A stretch of 64,000 bases of DNA, taken from the NCBI GenBank assembly GCA_025808415.1, contig CP075525.1:2031501-2095500 (forward strand), read 5' to 3'. The notes beneath the pieces are model-generated. The model worked only from the letters and a program-made list of their open reading frames with translations, was not told the DNA's origin and ran no database searches. Position 1 is the stretch's first letter. Each line of letters opens with the position of its first letter. The stretch comes from Cyclobacteriaceae bacterium (GTDB lineage: Bacteria > Bacteroidota > Bacteroidia > Cytophagales > Cyclobacteriaceae). This document shows, one piece after another, positions 18,801 to 25,878 of the stretch. A program made the position numbers and the translations under genes.

Positions 18801-19237
18801 TTGTGATTATAGACTTTGAGGGCGAACCAGGTTTCTCTTTCAGCGAGCGCAGGTTAAAGAAAAACCCGCTGAAGGATGTTGCGGGCATGATGCGTTCATT
18901 TCAGTATGCAGCTTTTGGAAAAATTTTACTGAATGAAAATTACCGCGACCGTGACATGGAATTTTTGGAGTCGTGGGCCGAGCAGTGGCAGCATTATGTA
19001 AGTCGCTTTTATTTTGGTGCGTACCTGGAGCGTTTGGGCCTTGGTAAAGAACTTTCGTACGAGAATGAAGTGCTTATCAGGACGTTCCTGATTGAAAAAG
19101 CAATTTATGAACTGGGTTATGAATTAAACGGCCGCCCGGATTGGGTTGTTATTCCGCTGCGTGGAATCAGTTATCACATGAACCGGTACATGCAGGCTAA
19201 AGAAGAACGGGAAAGTAAGAAAAAGGGGAAGAAGTAA
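15893..19237 (+). CDS. TreS-like domain fused to maltokinase; TreS nucleophile Asp replaced by Pro
   Basis: A 1114-residue two-domain protein. Residues about 8-545 match trehalose synthase along their whole length, including the region-I ELVLNHTSDQHPWF, acid/base Glu249 (LISEANLWP) and Asp315 (LRNHDELGLEM). The region-II nucleophile is missing: where TreS reads GFRLDAVPYL this protein reads GFRLPSAPFL, with Pro207 encoded by cct at 16511-16513. GH13 hydrolases and transferases need this Asp for the covalent intermediate, so maltose-trehalose interconversion should be lost. Residues about 555-1105 are a maltokinase (Pep2/Mak) with RWFGGKAK near its start, HGDYHLGQ near residue 957 and DFEGEP shortly after, all intact. 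Expected activity: maltose + ATP to maltose-1-phosphate for GlgE. Confidence 0.92.
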   Translation: MSAPKINESLWFKDAIFYEVSVRAFYDSNNDGIGDFNGLVQKLDYLEDLGVNTLWLLPFYPSPLKDDGYDVTDHYEIHPDYGTLSDFKSFLKEAHARGIRVITELVLNHTSDQHPWFKRARKAKAGSRYREFYVWSDTPDKYKEARLIVQDDESSNWTWDPEAKAYYWHRFYRHQPELNYDNPEVQMEMIKVIDFWMKMGVDGFRLPSAPFLFEEEGTSCENLPQTHTFLRRIRAHIDKHYKNRILISEANLWPEDAASYFGDGQECHMNFNYPLMPRLFLGLRTEDSYPIVDILEQTPDTPPNSQWALFLRNHDELGLEMVTEEEKDYLFKAYANDPHTKYNLGIRRRLAPLLNNDRKKIELLHTILLSLPGSPVLYYGDEIGMGDNIYLGDRFGVRTPMQWSMNVNAGFSNANPQKLYLPVITDPIYRYESVNVATQDENPSSLLWWVRQVIAMRKRLNVFGRGEMKFIESTNSKVLCFLRSYEKQRIILVANLSQFSQFTTLNLTEFKDCDVTEVFSQNRFMNVGEGQYSITIGAYGYYWLQLDTVDKKTKPETSGELPLFATDLSWEKVFNSYNEKRQFERKILPPFMKKCRWFGGKAKVISKMGIEKMIPLKVSGQTHYLTLVEVHYVQRLPELYFIPLTFAPADTVIDRVEYHAQSVICRAEIQDEVGFVMDSSYDKLFRDHLLINMDKKARIKFDDGVLEFNSSVFNKISIDGAVDSKVLKADQSNTAIIYNEKYFFKFYRKLEREINPDLEIVRFLSENTSFTNSPKYAGSIEFKDDEDRVIVFGLLQEKVENQGEAWSMTIDSVGRFYERVITKAKKEKLPKLINKSSIAFEEAPELIQEFIGRGFYERVVRLGQRTAEMHLALASDQSNPAFAPEPFTANYQRSLYSSLRKLVRDRFNLLESSLAKLDPEVRELAMKVLAMENEVLECFKEIYEVRINAMKTRIHGDYHLGQVLFTGKDFVIIDFEGEPGFSFSERRLKKNPLKDVAGMMRSFQYAAFGKILLNENYRDRDMEFLESWAEQWQHYVSRFYFGAYLERLGLGKELSYENEVLIRTFLIEKAIYELGYELNGRPDWVVIPLRGISYHMNRYMQAKEERESKKKGKK

Positions 19238-19240
19238 TCA

Positions 19241-19431
19241 GTCATTGGTCATCAATTAGATTTATCGAACTTGAGGAATTAAATGTGTACAAGAAGGTAA
19301 AATAAATTGATTGTGGATATTTCGCTACTTGGAAAAATGCTAACAAATATATTCATTCAATTGGAAGAGTTTCTGAGCCTTCTGAGGAATACAGAGATTT
19401 CACCAATGACAACTGATCAATGACCAATGAC
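19241..19431. repeat. Spacer bounded by inverted repeats of a GTCATTG-type heptamer
   Basis: GTCATTGGTCAT (from 19241) and its exact reverse complement ATGACCAATGAC (ending 19431) enclose about 165 bp between the TreS-maltokinase and glgB genes. The right arm is locally 7-bp periodic. Between the arms I see no intact gene; the short frame CGYFATWKNANKY... ending at a stop near 19414 could be a decayed gene end (weak). The right arm provides an in-frame ATG at 19427 for glgB. Confidence 0.6.
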
Positions 19432-19438
19432 GATTACT

Positions 19439-21406
19439 ATGGGTAAAAAGAAAAAAATATCATCCGAAGCAAGTATTGCCGCAGATGTTTACACCCGGTT
19501 TACAGATTTTGACATACACCTGTTTAAAACCGGCAAGCATTTTAAGCTCTATGAAAAAATGGGGTCTTTTCCGGTTGATTTTAACGGTAAGAAAGGAACC
19601 TACTTTGCCGTGTGGGCACCCAATGCCCGAGCTGTCTCTGTGATTGGAAACTTTAATTACTGGAATAGCGAAAGCCATAAACTTTCTCCGCGGTGGGATG
19701 AATCCGGAATATGGGAAGGTTTCTTTCCCGGTGTACATAGTGGTGAGGCCTACAAGTATGCTGTCCACTCCAATACAGGTGATTTTCTGGAGAAGGCTGA
19801 TCCCTTTGCCATGTTCGCTGAAACACCACCCAAAACAGCTTCTATTATTTGGGACACTGACTATAAATGGAAAGATGCTAAATGGCTTGACAAGCGGAAA
19901 TCTGAAACCGGTAAGCCGAAACCCTATTCGGTTTATGAAGTGCACTTTGGCTCGTGGAGAAGAAAGTTCGAAGACGGAAACCGCTCATTGAGCTACCGCG
20001 AAATGGCCGATGAGTTGGTGGCGTATGTTACTGATCTTGGTTTTACACATGTAGAGTTCCTGCCCATTATGGAGCATCCGTTCTTTGGATCGTGGGGCTA
20101 TCAGATCACCGGTTATTTTGCCCCATCAAGCCGCTTTGGTTCTCCTGAAGAATTTATGTACTTAGTCGATAGCCTCCACCAGGCCGGTATTGGTGTTATC
20201 CTTGATTGGGTGCCTTCACATTTTCCGGGCGATGAACATGGCTTGTATAAATTTGACGGCACACACCTGTACGAACATTCCGATCCCCGTAAGGGTTTTC
20301 ATCCCGACTGGAAGAGTTATATTTTTAATTACGGCCGCAACGAAGTGCGTTCCATCCTCATCAGCAACGCTGTGTATTGGCTCGACCGCTATCATATTGA
20401 CGGGCTTCGTGTAGATGCTGTAGCCAGCATGTTGTACCTGGATTACTCCCGTAAGGAAGGTGAATGGATACCGAACCAATATGGTGGTCGCGAAAATATT
20501 GAGTCCATTGTTTTCCTGAAAGAGTTTAATGAAGTTGCCTATTCACAATTTCCGGATATTGTAACCTTTGCCGAGGAATCAACGGCATGGCCAGGGGTTT
20601 CAAAACCAACCTATTTAGGCGGGCTCGGTTTTGGACAGAAGTGGATGATGGGCTGGATGCACGACACGCTAAAATATTTTAAGAACGATCCGATCCATCG
20701 CAGGTACCACCAGAATGAAATTACCTTTAGCATCATGTATGCCTTTACTGAAAACTTTATGTTACCATTATCGCACGATGAAGTGGTGCATGGTAAAGGT
20801 TCATTGTTAGGGCGTATGCCCGGTGATGAATGGCGGAGGTTTGCCAATTTGCGCTTGATGTTTTCGTACATGTATACACATCCTGGAACAAAACTTTTGT
20901 TCATGGGCGGGGAGTTTGGGCAATCGGCCGAGTGGAACCATGACCAGAGCCTGGACTGGCACTTGTTGCAATATCCTAATCATCAGGGTGTTTACCAGTT
21001 AATGAAAGATTTGAACGCGTTGTATAAAACAGAGGCCGCGCTTTATCATTATGCTTTTGACGACCGTGGGTTTGAATGGGTAGATTACTCCGACCATCAG
21101 AATAGCGTAATTATTTACCAGCGCAAATCCGATAAGAAAGAAGATTTATTGTTGGTAACCTGCAATTTCACACCCGAAACACGGAGCCATTACCGGGTAG
21201 GCGTGCCTTACCGGGGCCAGTGGCGGGAAATTTTTAATTCCGATGACATGAAGTATGGCGGAAGCGGTGTGTTAAACCAGGGGGCATTGTTTACCTCTCC
21301 CATAAAATACCACCAAAAAGATTATTCCCTATCGCTTACACTGCCACCGTTGGGTATATCCGTGCTAAAACTGGAAAAAGAAGAGGCAGAATTTGAACTG
21401 GAGTAA
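19439..21406 (+). CDS. glgB: 1,4-alpha-glucan branching enzyme
   Basis: About 655 residues, GH13_9. The N-terminal CBM48 domain is visible as VWAPNARAVSVIGNFNYWN. The barrel holds nucleophile Asp326 (GLRVDAVASMLY), Glu379 (TFAEESTAWP) and the Asp of LPLSHDEVVHGKGSL. It transfers alpha-1,4 chains to alpha-1,6 positions and so completes the GlgE glycogen route. The ATG at 19439 (MGKKKK) is preferred because the ATG at 19427 lies inside a repeat arm. The gene follows TreS-maltokinase on the same strand after a 200-bp repeat-containing spacer. Confidence 0.95.
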   Translation: MGKKKKISSEASIAADVYTRFTDFDIHLFKTGKHFKLYEKMGSFPVDFNGKKGTYFAVWAPNARAVSVIGNFNYWNSESHKLSPRWDESGIWEGFFPGVHSGEAYKYAVHSNTGDFLEKADPFAMFAETPPKTASIIWDTDYKWKDAKWLDKRKSETGKPKPYSVYEVHFGSWRRKFEDGNRSLSYREMADELVAYVTDLGFTHVEFLPIMEHPFFGSWGYQITGYFAPSSRFGSPEEFMYLVDSLHQAGIGVILDWVPSHFPGDEHGLYKFDGTHLYEHSDPRKGFHPDWKSYIFNYGRNEVRSILISNAVYWLDRYHIDGLRVDAVASMLYLDYSRKEGEWIPNQYGGRENIESIVFLKEFNEVAYSQFPDIVTFAEESTAWPGVSKPTYLGGLGFGQKWMMGWMHDTLKYFKNDPIHRRYHQNEITFSIMYAFTENFMLPLSHDEVVHGKGSLLGRMPGDEWRRFANLRLMFSYMYTHPGTKLLFMGGEFGQSAEWNHDQSLDWHLLQYPNHQGVYQLMKDLNALYKTEAALYHYAFDDRGFEWVDYSDHQNSVIIYQRKSDKKEDLLLVTCNFTPETRSHYRVGVPYRGQWREIFNSDDMKYGGSGVLNQGALFTSPIKYHQKDYSLSLTLPPLGISVLKLEKEEAEFELE

Positions 21407-21412
21407 TTACAA

Positions 21413-21494
21413 TTAGCAATTAACAATAAGCAATCATTTAGTGTCACCAATCACGGATGAGTCATCAATTACCATTGATCATTGACTATTGACA
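21413..21494. repeat. 7-bp-periodic intergenic repeat
   Basis: The spacer between glgB and the GH57 gene contains imperfect heptamers: AATTAGC, AATTAAC, AATAAGC, then ATTGATC, ATTGACT, ATTGACA. The same style of repeat occurs before glgB and before tRNA-Thr. No promoter or terminator is clear. Confidence 0.5.
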
Positions 21495-21500
21495 GAACAA

Positions 21501-23885
21501 ATGGAGAAGTACATCTGTATTCACGGACATTTTTATCAACCACCCCGCGAAAATGCCTGGCTTGAAGTAATTGAAGTCCAGGACTCCGCCCATCCGTACC
21601 ACGATTGGAACGAACGCATTTCGGCTGAGTGTTATGCGCCCAATGCTGCCTCGCGGATTTTAGAAGGTGGCGTAATCAAAAATATTGTTAACAACTACAG
21701 TCGCATAAGTTTCAACTTTGGCCCCACGTTGCTCTCGTGGATGGAAGAGTATGACCGCGAAACCTACGAGGCCATCCTGCAGGCCGATAAGGAGAGTATC
21801 AAAACATTCAATGGACACGGTTCCGCACTGGCACAAGTATATAATCACATGATTATGCCCCTGGCCAATGAGCGCGATAAACGCACACAAATTGTTTGGG
21901 GCATCCGCGATTTTGAACATCGCTTTGGCCGATCGCCTGAAGGTATGTGGTTAGCCGAAACCGCGGTTGACACGCCAACCCTTGAAGCGTTGGCTGATTA
22001 TAATATTAAGTTTACCATACTGGCACCCCGGCAGGCAAAAGCTTTCCGAAGAGTTGGAGATGAACGTTGGGATGAATTGAACGGTACGGGCATCAATCCG
22101 CGAAAGGCATACCAGGTTAACCTTCCTTCAGGTAAAAGCATCTCCGTATTTTTTTATGATGGTGACATTGCGCAGGGCGTAGCCTTTAATGGTTTGCTGA
22201 ACGATGGCGAAAAATTCTCCCACCGGTTGCGAAACGCTTTCGATAAGGATGATGCCGAACCGCAATTGGTTCACATTGCTACCGATGGCGAGTCGTACGG
22301 GCACCACCACAAACATGGCGATATGGCGTTGGCGTTTTGCCTGGACCATATCCACCGGCTCAAGCACAATCACCTGATGAACTATGGTCAGTTTTTGGAA
22401 CGATTCCCTCCGTTGTATGAGGTGCAAATCCATGAAAACAGTTCGTGGAGTTGTGCGCACGGGGTAGAGCGGTGGCGCAGTGACTGCGGTTGTAGCACAG
22501 GAGGTAACCCCACCTGGAGCCAAAAGTGGCGACAGCCTCTGCGTGAAGCCCTGGATTGGTTACGCGATGAGTTGATTAAAATTTATGAGTCAAAGGCGGC
22601 TGATGTATTGAAAGACCCCTGGAAGGCCCGGGATGAATACATTAATGTGATCCTGAAGCGCAACGATGAAAACATACGCAGGTTTTTAAAGGATCATTGC
22701 GCTAAAGATGTAGAGCAGAATAAAGTCTTCCGGCTGATGGAAATGCAACGTAATGCCTTGCTCATGTACACGAGTTGCGGATGGTTTTTTGACGAGATAT
22801 CAGGAATTGAAACCATTCAGATATTGCAGTATGCGTGTCGTGCCATTCAACTGTTGCATCAAACAGCCGGGGCTGATTTTGAAGAGGAATTTATCCGGAA
22901 ACTTGAAAAAGCACCAAGCAATATTGAATCGTTGGGCAATGCAGGCAATGTGTACAGGCGTTATGTATTGCCCTCTAAAACCAACCTTCAACGAGTGGGC
23001 ATGCACTATGCAGTGGCCTCGTTGTTTGAAGATGATCCTGAGGAGACACCGGTATTTAATTACACTACGGCCAACGAATTCTTTTTGCGCAAGGAGGCCG
23101 GAGAGCAAATACTAACGCTCGGCATAACACGAGTACAGTCCAACGTAACCCGCTCCGAAAGGCGAATGGCATTTGCCGTGGTATATATGGGCAAGCATAA
23201 TATTATTGGCAACCTGGCACTGGATATGGATCCGGTTGATTTTGAGAACATGAAGTTTCGGGTAGGAACCGCCTTCGATGAAGGCCGGTTGGGCGATGTA
23301 TTGGGATACATGCAGACCTACTTTGGCCCGGATAAATATACCTTGTGGCAATTGTTCAAGGATGAAAAGCGCAAGGTGCTGGATATGATTACCCAGCAAA
23401 GTATGCGCGAGTTGGAGGAATCGTTGCGCAGGGTATATAACCGCGATTATCCGCTCGTGAATGCTTTATCAAACAACGATATACCGATACCGCGTGCGTA
23501 CACCACTACGTTTGAATACATTCTTAATGCCGACCTGGTGAATTCATTTCAGCCGGAAAAAATCAATGTAAAAGAGATTGAGCGCATTATGGGCGAAATG
23601 GTGAAATGGGAACTAACCATTGAAGACCCGGATAAAATTGAACGCCTGGCAGGGGAGAGTATTTATAAAGAACTCAAGCGCATCAGTGCCGAGCGAAGTA
23701 ACGTAAAACGCATTGAGCGGTTGAACAGGGTGTTTCCACTGCTGCAAAAATTCAAACTGGAACCCATTCTCTATAAAAGTCAAAACCTGTATTTCGAAAT
23801 TTCCAAAGAAAATGGTTCTGAAAAACCAGAGTGGGTTGCACAGTTTAAATTACTAGGCGAGAATTTGAAGGTAAAGGTGGAGTAA
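21501..23885 (+). CDS. GH57 family glycoside hydrolase/glucanotransferase with DUF3536
   Basis: About 794 residues. The GH57 barrel occupies the first about 350 residues: HGHFYQPPRENAW (region 1), GMWLAETAVD with the likely nucleophile Glu, and IATDGESYGHHHKHGD with the likely acid/base Asp. The remaining half matches the DUF3536 helical region usually attached to this GH57 branch. Proteins of this type are annotated as alpha-amylase, 4-alpha-glucanotransferase or branching-enzyme relatives; cytoplasmic location and the position after glgB suggest alpha-glucan remodelling. The ATG at 21501 is preferred over a TTG four codons upstream, which lies in the repeat spacer. Confidence 0.88.
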   Translation: MEKYICIHGHFYQPPRENAWLEVIEVQDSAHPYHDWNERISAECYAPNAASRILEGGVIKNIVNNYSRISFNFGPTLLSWMEEYDRETYEAILQADKESIKTFNGHGSALAQVYNHMIMPLANERDKRTQIVWGIRDFEHRFGRSPEGMWLAETAVDTPTLEALADYNIKFTILAPRQAKAFRRVGDERWDELNGTGINPRKAYQVNLPSGKSISVFFYDGDIAQGVAFNGLLNDGEKFSHRLRNAFDKDDAEPQLVHIATDGESYGHHHKHGDMALAFCLDHIHRLKHNHLMNYGQFLERFPPLYEVQIHENSSWSCAHGVERWRSDCGCSTGGNPTWSQKWRQPLREALDWLRDELIKIYESKAADVLKDPWKARDEYINVILKRNDENIRRFLKDHCAKDVEQNKVFRLMEMQRNALLMYTSCGWFFDEISGIETIQILQYACRAIQLLHQTAGADFEEEFIRKLEKAPSNIESLGNAGNVYRRYVLPSKTNLQRVGMHYAVASLFEDDPEETPVFNYTTANEFFLRKEAGEQILTLGITRVQSNVTRSERRMAFAVVYMGKHNIIGNLALDMDPVDFENMKFRVGTAFDEGRLGDVLGYMQTYFGPDKYTLWQLFKDEKRKVLDMITQQSMRELEESLRRVYNRDYPLVNALSNNDIPIPRAYTTTFEYILNADLVNSFQPEKINVKEIERIMGEMVKWELTIEDPDKIERLAGESIYKELKRISAERSNVKRIERLNRVFPLLQKFKLEPILYKSQNLYFEISKENGSEKPEWVAQFKLLGENLKVKVE

Positions 23886-24065
23886 CGTGGGTGTTTGCGA
23901 TGTGGCCGGAATAGGAGGGCTTGAAAATGGAGCGAAGCGGAATGTCAAGCCCGACCAGTTGCGACCTGTCGCCTGTGACAAATGTATATAATGAAACCGA
24001 GAAGTTAATGCTACACCGAACCCGGCCATAGCGCAAACACACTGTTGGCCGCTGTGCCGTTACTC
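23880..24065. repeat. Long imperfect inverted repeat with internal hairpins
   Basis: Outer arms GAGTAACG (23880) and CGTTACTC (24058) and inner arms of 19 bp (23891-23909 and 24022-24040, 17 of 19 matching) pair across about 110 bp. The loop holds further stems, GGGCTTGA/TCAAGCCC and GCGAC/GTCGC. The outer left arm overlaps the stop codon of the GH57 gene, and the right arm overlaps the terminal repeat of the next element. The folding resembles recombination sites such as attC in outline only. Confidence 0.6.
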
Positions 24066-24330
24066 AACTCTTTTCTATTTTCCTGTTTATAAAGTCCGTT
24101 ATTTTTTTATTGTCCAGTTTGTACTCCTCAATTTTTGTCGAGTCCCAATATTTTTTTAAAATGAAGTCCACCTTTTCCTCAGCTTTTGCTGGCCAAGCTC
24201 CATATTTTGAGTGAAAAAATTGTCCGTCAAAGTAAACTGTATGAATAGGTGAGTCCCATTTGTTGCGAAAAACAACTATTGTTCCTTTGTCAAAAGGAAC
24301 ACTCTGCGCATTTCTTTTTCTTAACCTCAA
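24064..24330 (-). CDS. C-terminal part of a frameshifted NlpC/P60-like hydrolase
   Basis: An 88-residue frame that can only start with TTG and begins inside the upstream frame. It contains GTIVVFRN and HTVYFDGQFFHSKYGAWP, the pattern of the His-containing half of small papain-like cysteine hydrolases (a strand, then HxxxYFDG, then SKYG). The Cys half lies in the overlapping upstream frame. The two frames meet at an A-rich stretch around 24300-24330, which points to a frameshift in one gene rather than two proteins. Confidence 0.55.
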   Translation of the reverse strand: MRLRKRNAQSVPFDKGTIVVFRNKWDSPIHTVYFDGQFFHSKYGAWPAKAEEKVDFILKKYWDSTKIEEYKLDNKKITDFINRKIEKS

Positions 24331-24775
24331 ATGATTTTGTTTTTATGAAGGAAGTCGCAAGGATACTATTCATGTATCTATTCTCCTTTAATGATGTCCA
24401 CTTTGTAAATAATAAATTGTCAATTTGAGTGCTACTGAAAAACTTGTCCAAAGCGTAACTATGGCAATTTTGCGCTCCTGTCGTCCGTAACTTGTTCATG
24501 TTAATTGTGTCCGATGTCGAAGGAATATATGACGAGTCTCGTCTAAATTTTCTAGCTTCATCTAAGTCGTACTTTATTCTGGTTGTGTAATCGAGTTCGA
24601 TAATTGAATCCATCCAATTTATTCTAAGAGTAGGGTTGTACTTATACTTAGTTTGAACAGTGTCAACTGAAAAATAAAGTTGTCGAGTCGATTTTATATT
24701 GTCCGCTACTATCTGTTGAGATGTCGCTTGTTGAATTGTCAGAATGAAAATTGTCCCAATTATTAATTTGTCCAT
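24290..24775 (-). CDS. N-terminal part of a frameshifted exported cysteine-hydrolase-like protein
   Basis: A 161-residue frame from the ATG at 24775 (a TTG further upstream lies in the terminal repeat). Residues 1-19 resemble a signal peptide (MDKLIIGTIFILTIQQATS). The segment QNCHSYALDKFF has the Cys-His-Ser-Tyr pattern around the nucleophile in NlpC/P60-like hydrolases. The frame ends in a Lys-rich tail (VKKKKCAECSF) that lacks homology-like character and appears to be out-of-frame reading. The matching His half is in the -strand frame at 24064-24330, one base out of phase. Confidence 0.55.
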   Translation of the reverse strand: MDKLIIGTIFILTIQQATSQQIVADNIKSTRQLYFSVDTVQTKYKYNPTLRINWMDSIIELDYTTRIKYDLDEARKFRRDSSYIPSTSDTINMNKLRTTGAQNCHSYALDKFFSSTQIDNLLFTKWTSLKENRYMNSILATSFIKTKSFEVKKKKCAECSF

Positions 24776-24847
24776 GTGCCTAATTTTTTTTGACGGCATT
24801 GCGGCCAACAATTGGCTATATGTAATGCATATATTTTAGATATATCA

Positions 24848-25459
24848 TCAAGCAACCGTAATCTTATTCCTTCCCAACGTCACCAATCCTTCTTCCTCCA
24901 TTCTTTTTAAGAGCCGGGAAACTACCACGCGTGCTGTACCGAGCTCGTTGGCTAATTGTTCATGGGTAATATTCAGGGTGTTGCTTTTAGCCAGCTCAAC
25001 TTTCTTATGAATGAAGTCCAGTAACCGTTCGTCTAGTTTTTTAAATGCAATGGCATTCACCACATCCAGCAATTCTTCAAAACGCTTGTGGTACAATCGG
25101 AAAATGTAATCGAGCCATTCCGGATATTCTTTGATCAGCAGGCTTACCTTATCAATCGGAATAAAAAGTATTTCGGTTTCTTCTTCGGCTACGGCTTTTA
25201 CTTTGCTGGTGTCCTGGTGCATGCCACCCAAAAACGACATAATACAACTTTCGCCAGCCTTAATGTAATACAGTAAAATTTCGCGACCATCTTCATCGGT
25301 TCGCAGTACCCGAATACTTCCCTTGGTTACAATGGGTATGGATTTGATGTATGCGTTTTCATTTAATATTACTTCTCCTTCTTTAAAGGTTTTGCTCATG
25401 CCAAAGTCTTCCAGTTTTGCTTTTAGTTTTGGCGATGATTCTAACTCGTTAATTTCCAT
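24848..25459 (-). CDS. Crp/Fnr family transcriptional regulator
   Basis: A 203-residue regulator. Residues about 10-125 form the cyclic-nucleotide-binding-like beta roll (TFKEGEVILNENAYIKSIPIV, LLYYIKAGESCIMSFLG). Residues about 130-203 hold a winged helix-turn-helix with recognition helix ELGTARVVVSRLLKRMEEEG. The N-terminal four-Cys cluster of classical FNR is absent, so oxygen sensing through a 4Fe-4S centre is unlikely. Two TGATTTAAATCA palindromes elsewhere in the window (45496 and 55756) are of the Crp/Fnr type, but linkage to this protein is only a possibility. Confidence 0.92.
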   Translation of the reverse strand: MEINELESSPKLKAKLEDFGMSKTFKEGEVILNENAYIKSIPIVTKGSIRVLRTDEDGREILLYYIKAGESCIMSFLGGMHQDTSKVKAVAEEETEILFIPIDKVSLLIKEYPEWLDYIFRLYHKRFEELLDVVNAIAFKKLDERLLDFIHKKVELAKSNTLNITHEQLANELGTARVVVSRLLKRMEEEGLVTLGRNKITVA

Positions 25460-25471
25460 ATTCGAAGCTAT

Positions 25472-25741
25472 TTACATTTGGGGGAGACTTACCTGTGAGG
25501 CATATATTTTTTCGTGACTGCCCGGAACTCCAAGTTGTTCTTTTGTTTTGCAATAACAGATAAAGCCTTTGTAGGAAGTCAGGTACAGGAAAGTATTTGA
25601 AAAAATTCCTGTTTTCGATTCGATCACCAAAAGGCCTTCAGCTTTCCTTAAAATGTTCTGAAAATCCTGTACATCAATGCGGATAAAAGCCCCATTCATT
25701 TTCAAGGCTTGTTGATGTTGCATGGGGTAAATAGGTACCAT
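25472..25741 (-). CDS. Small conserved hypothetical protein
   Basis: An 89-residue protein without signal peptide or membrane segment. It has a beta-rich centre (GLLVIESKTGIFSNTFLYLTSYKGFICYCK) of a type I associate with short Bacteroidota proteins of unknown function. It lies 12 bp upstream of the Crp/Fnr regulator on the same strand and may be co-transcribed with it. The ATG at 25741 is used; a second ATG (MNGAF) further in is possible. Confidence 0.55.
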   Translation of the reverse strand: MVPIYPMQHQQALKMNGAFIRIDVQDFQNILRKAEGLLVIESKTGIFSNTFLYLTSYKGFICYCKTKEQLGVPGSHEKIYASQVSLPQM

Positions 25742-25878
25742 AAGTGGGTATCAGTTTTTATAAGAATACAAAAATGAACTTGTCTATCGAAAGGGTGAAG
25801 GTAAGCACTAAATGCTTCTTTTGCCATCGGGTTGAAGGATCAACCGCAGAGAGTGGTTGTAGGCGGTTATGAAAAATA

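Larger units (their letters stand above)
24043..24810. mobile_element. Small element with 20-bp terminal inverted repeats
   Basis: Left end TGTTGGCCGCTGTGCCGTTA (24043-24062) and right end, read inward on the minus strand, TGTTGGCCGCAATGCCGTCA (24791-24810) match at 17 of 20 positions. The 768-bp interval holds exactly one minus-strand gene region (two overlapping frames), whose stop lies 2 bp inside the left end. No transposase and no clear target duplication are seen, so it may be a non-autonomous element or a gene cassette. Confidence 0.55.

Noticed and set aside
24848..25459. Oxygen-sensing FNR with an Fe-S centre
   Set aside because: The N-terminal Cys cluster is absent, so only the wider Crp/Fnr family call is safe.
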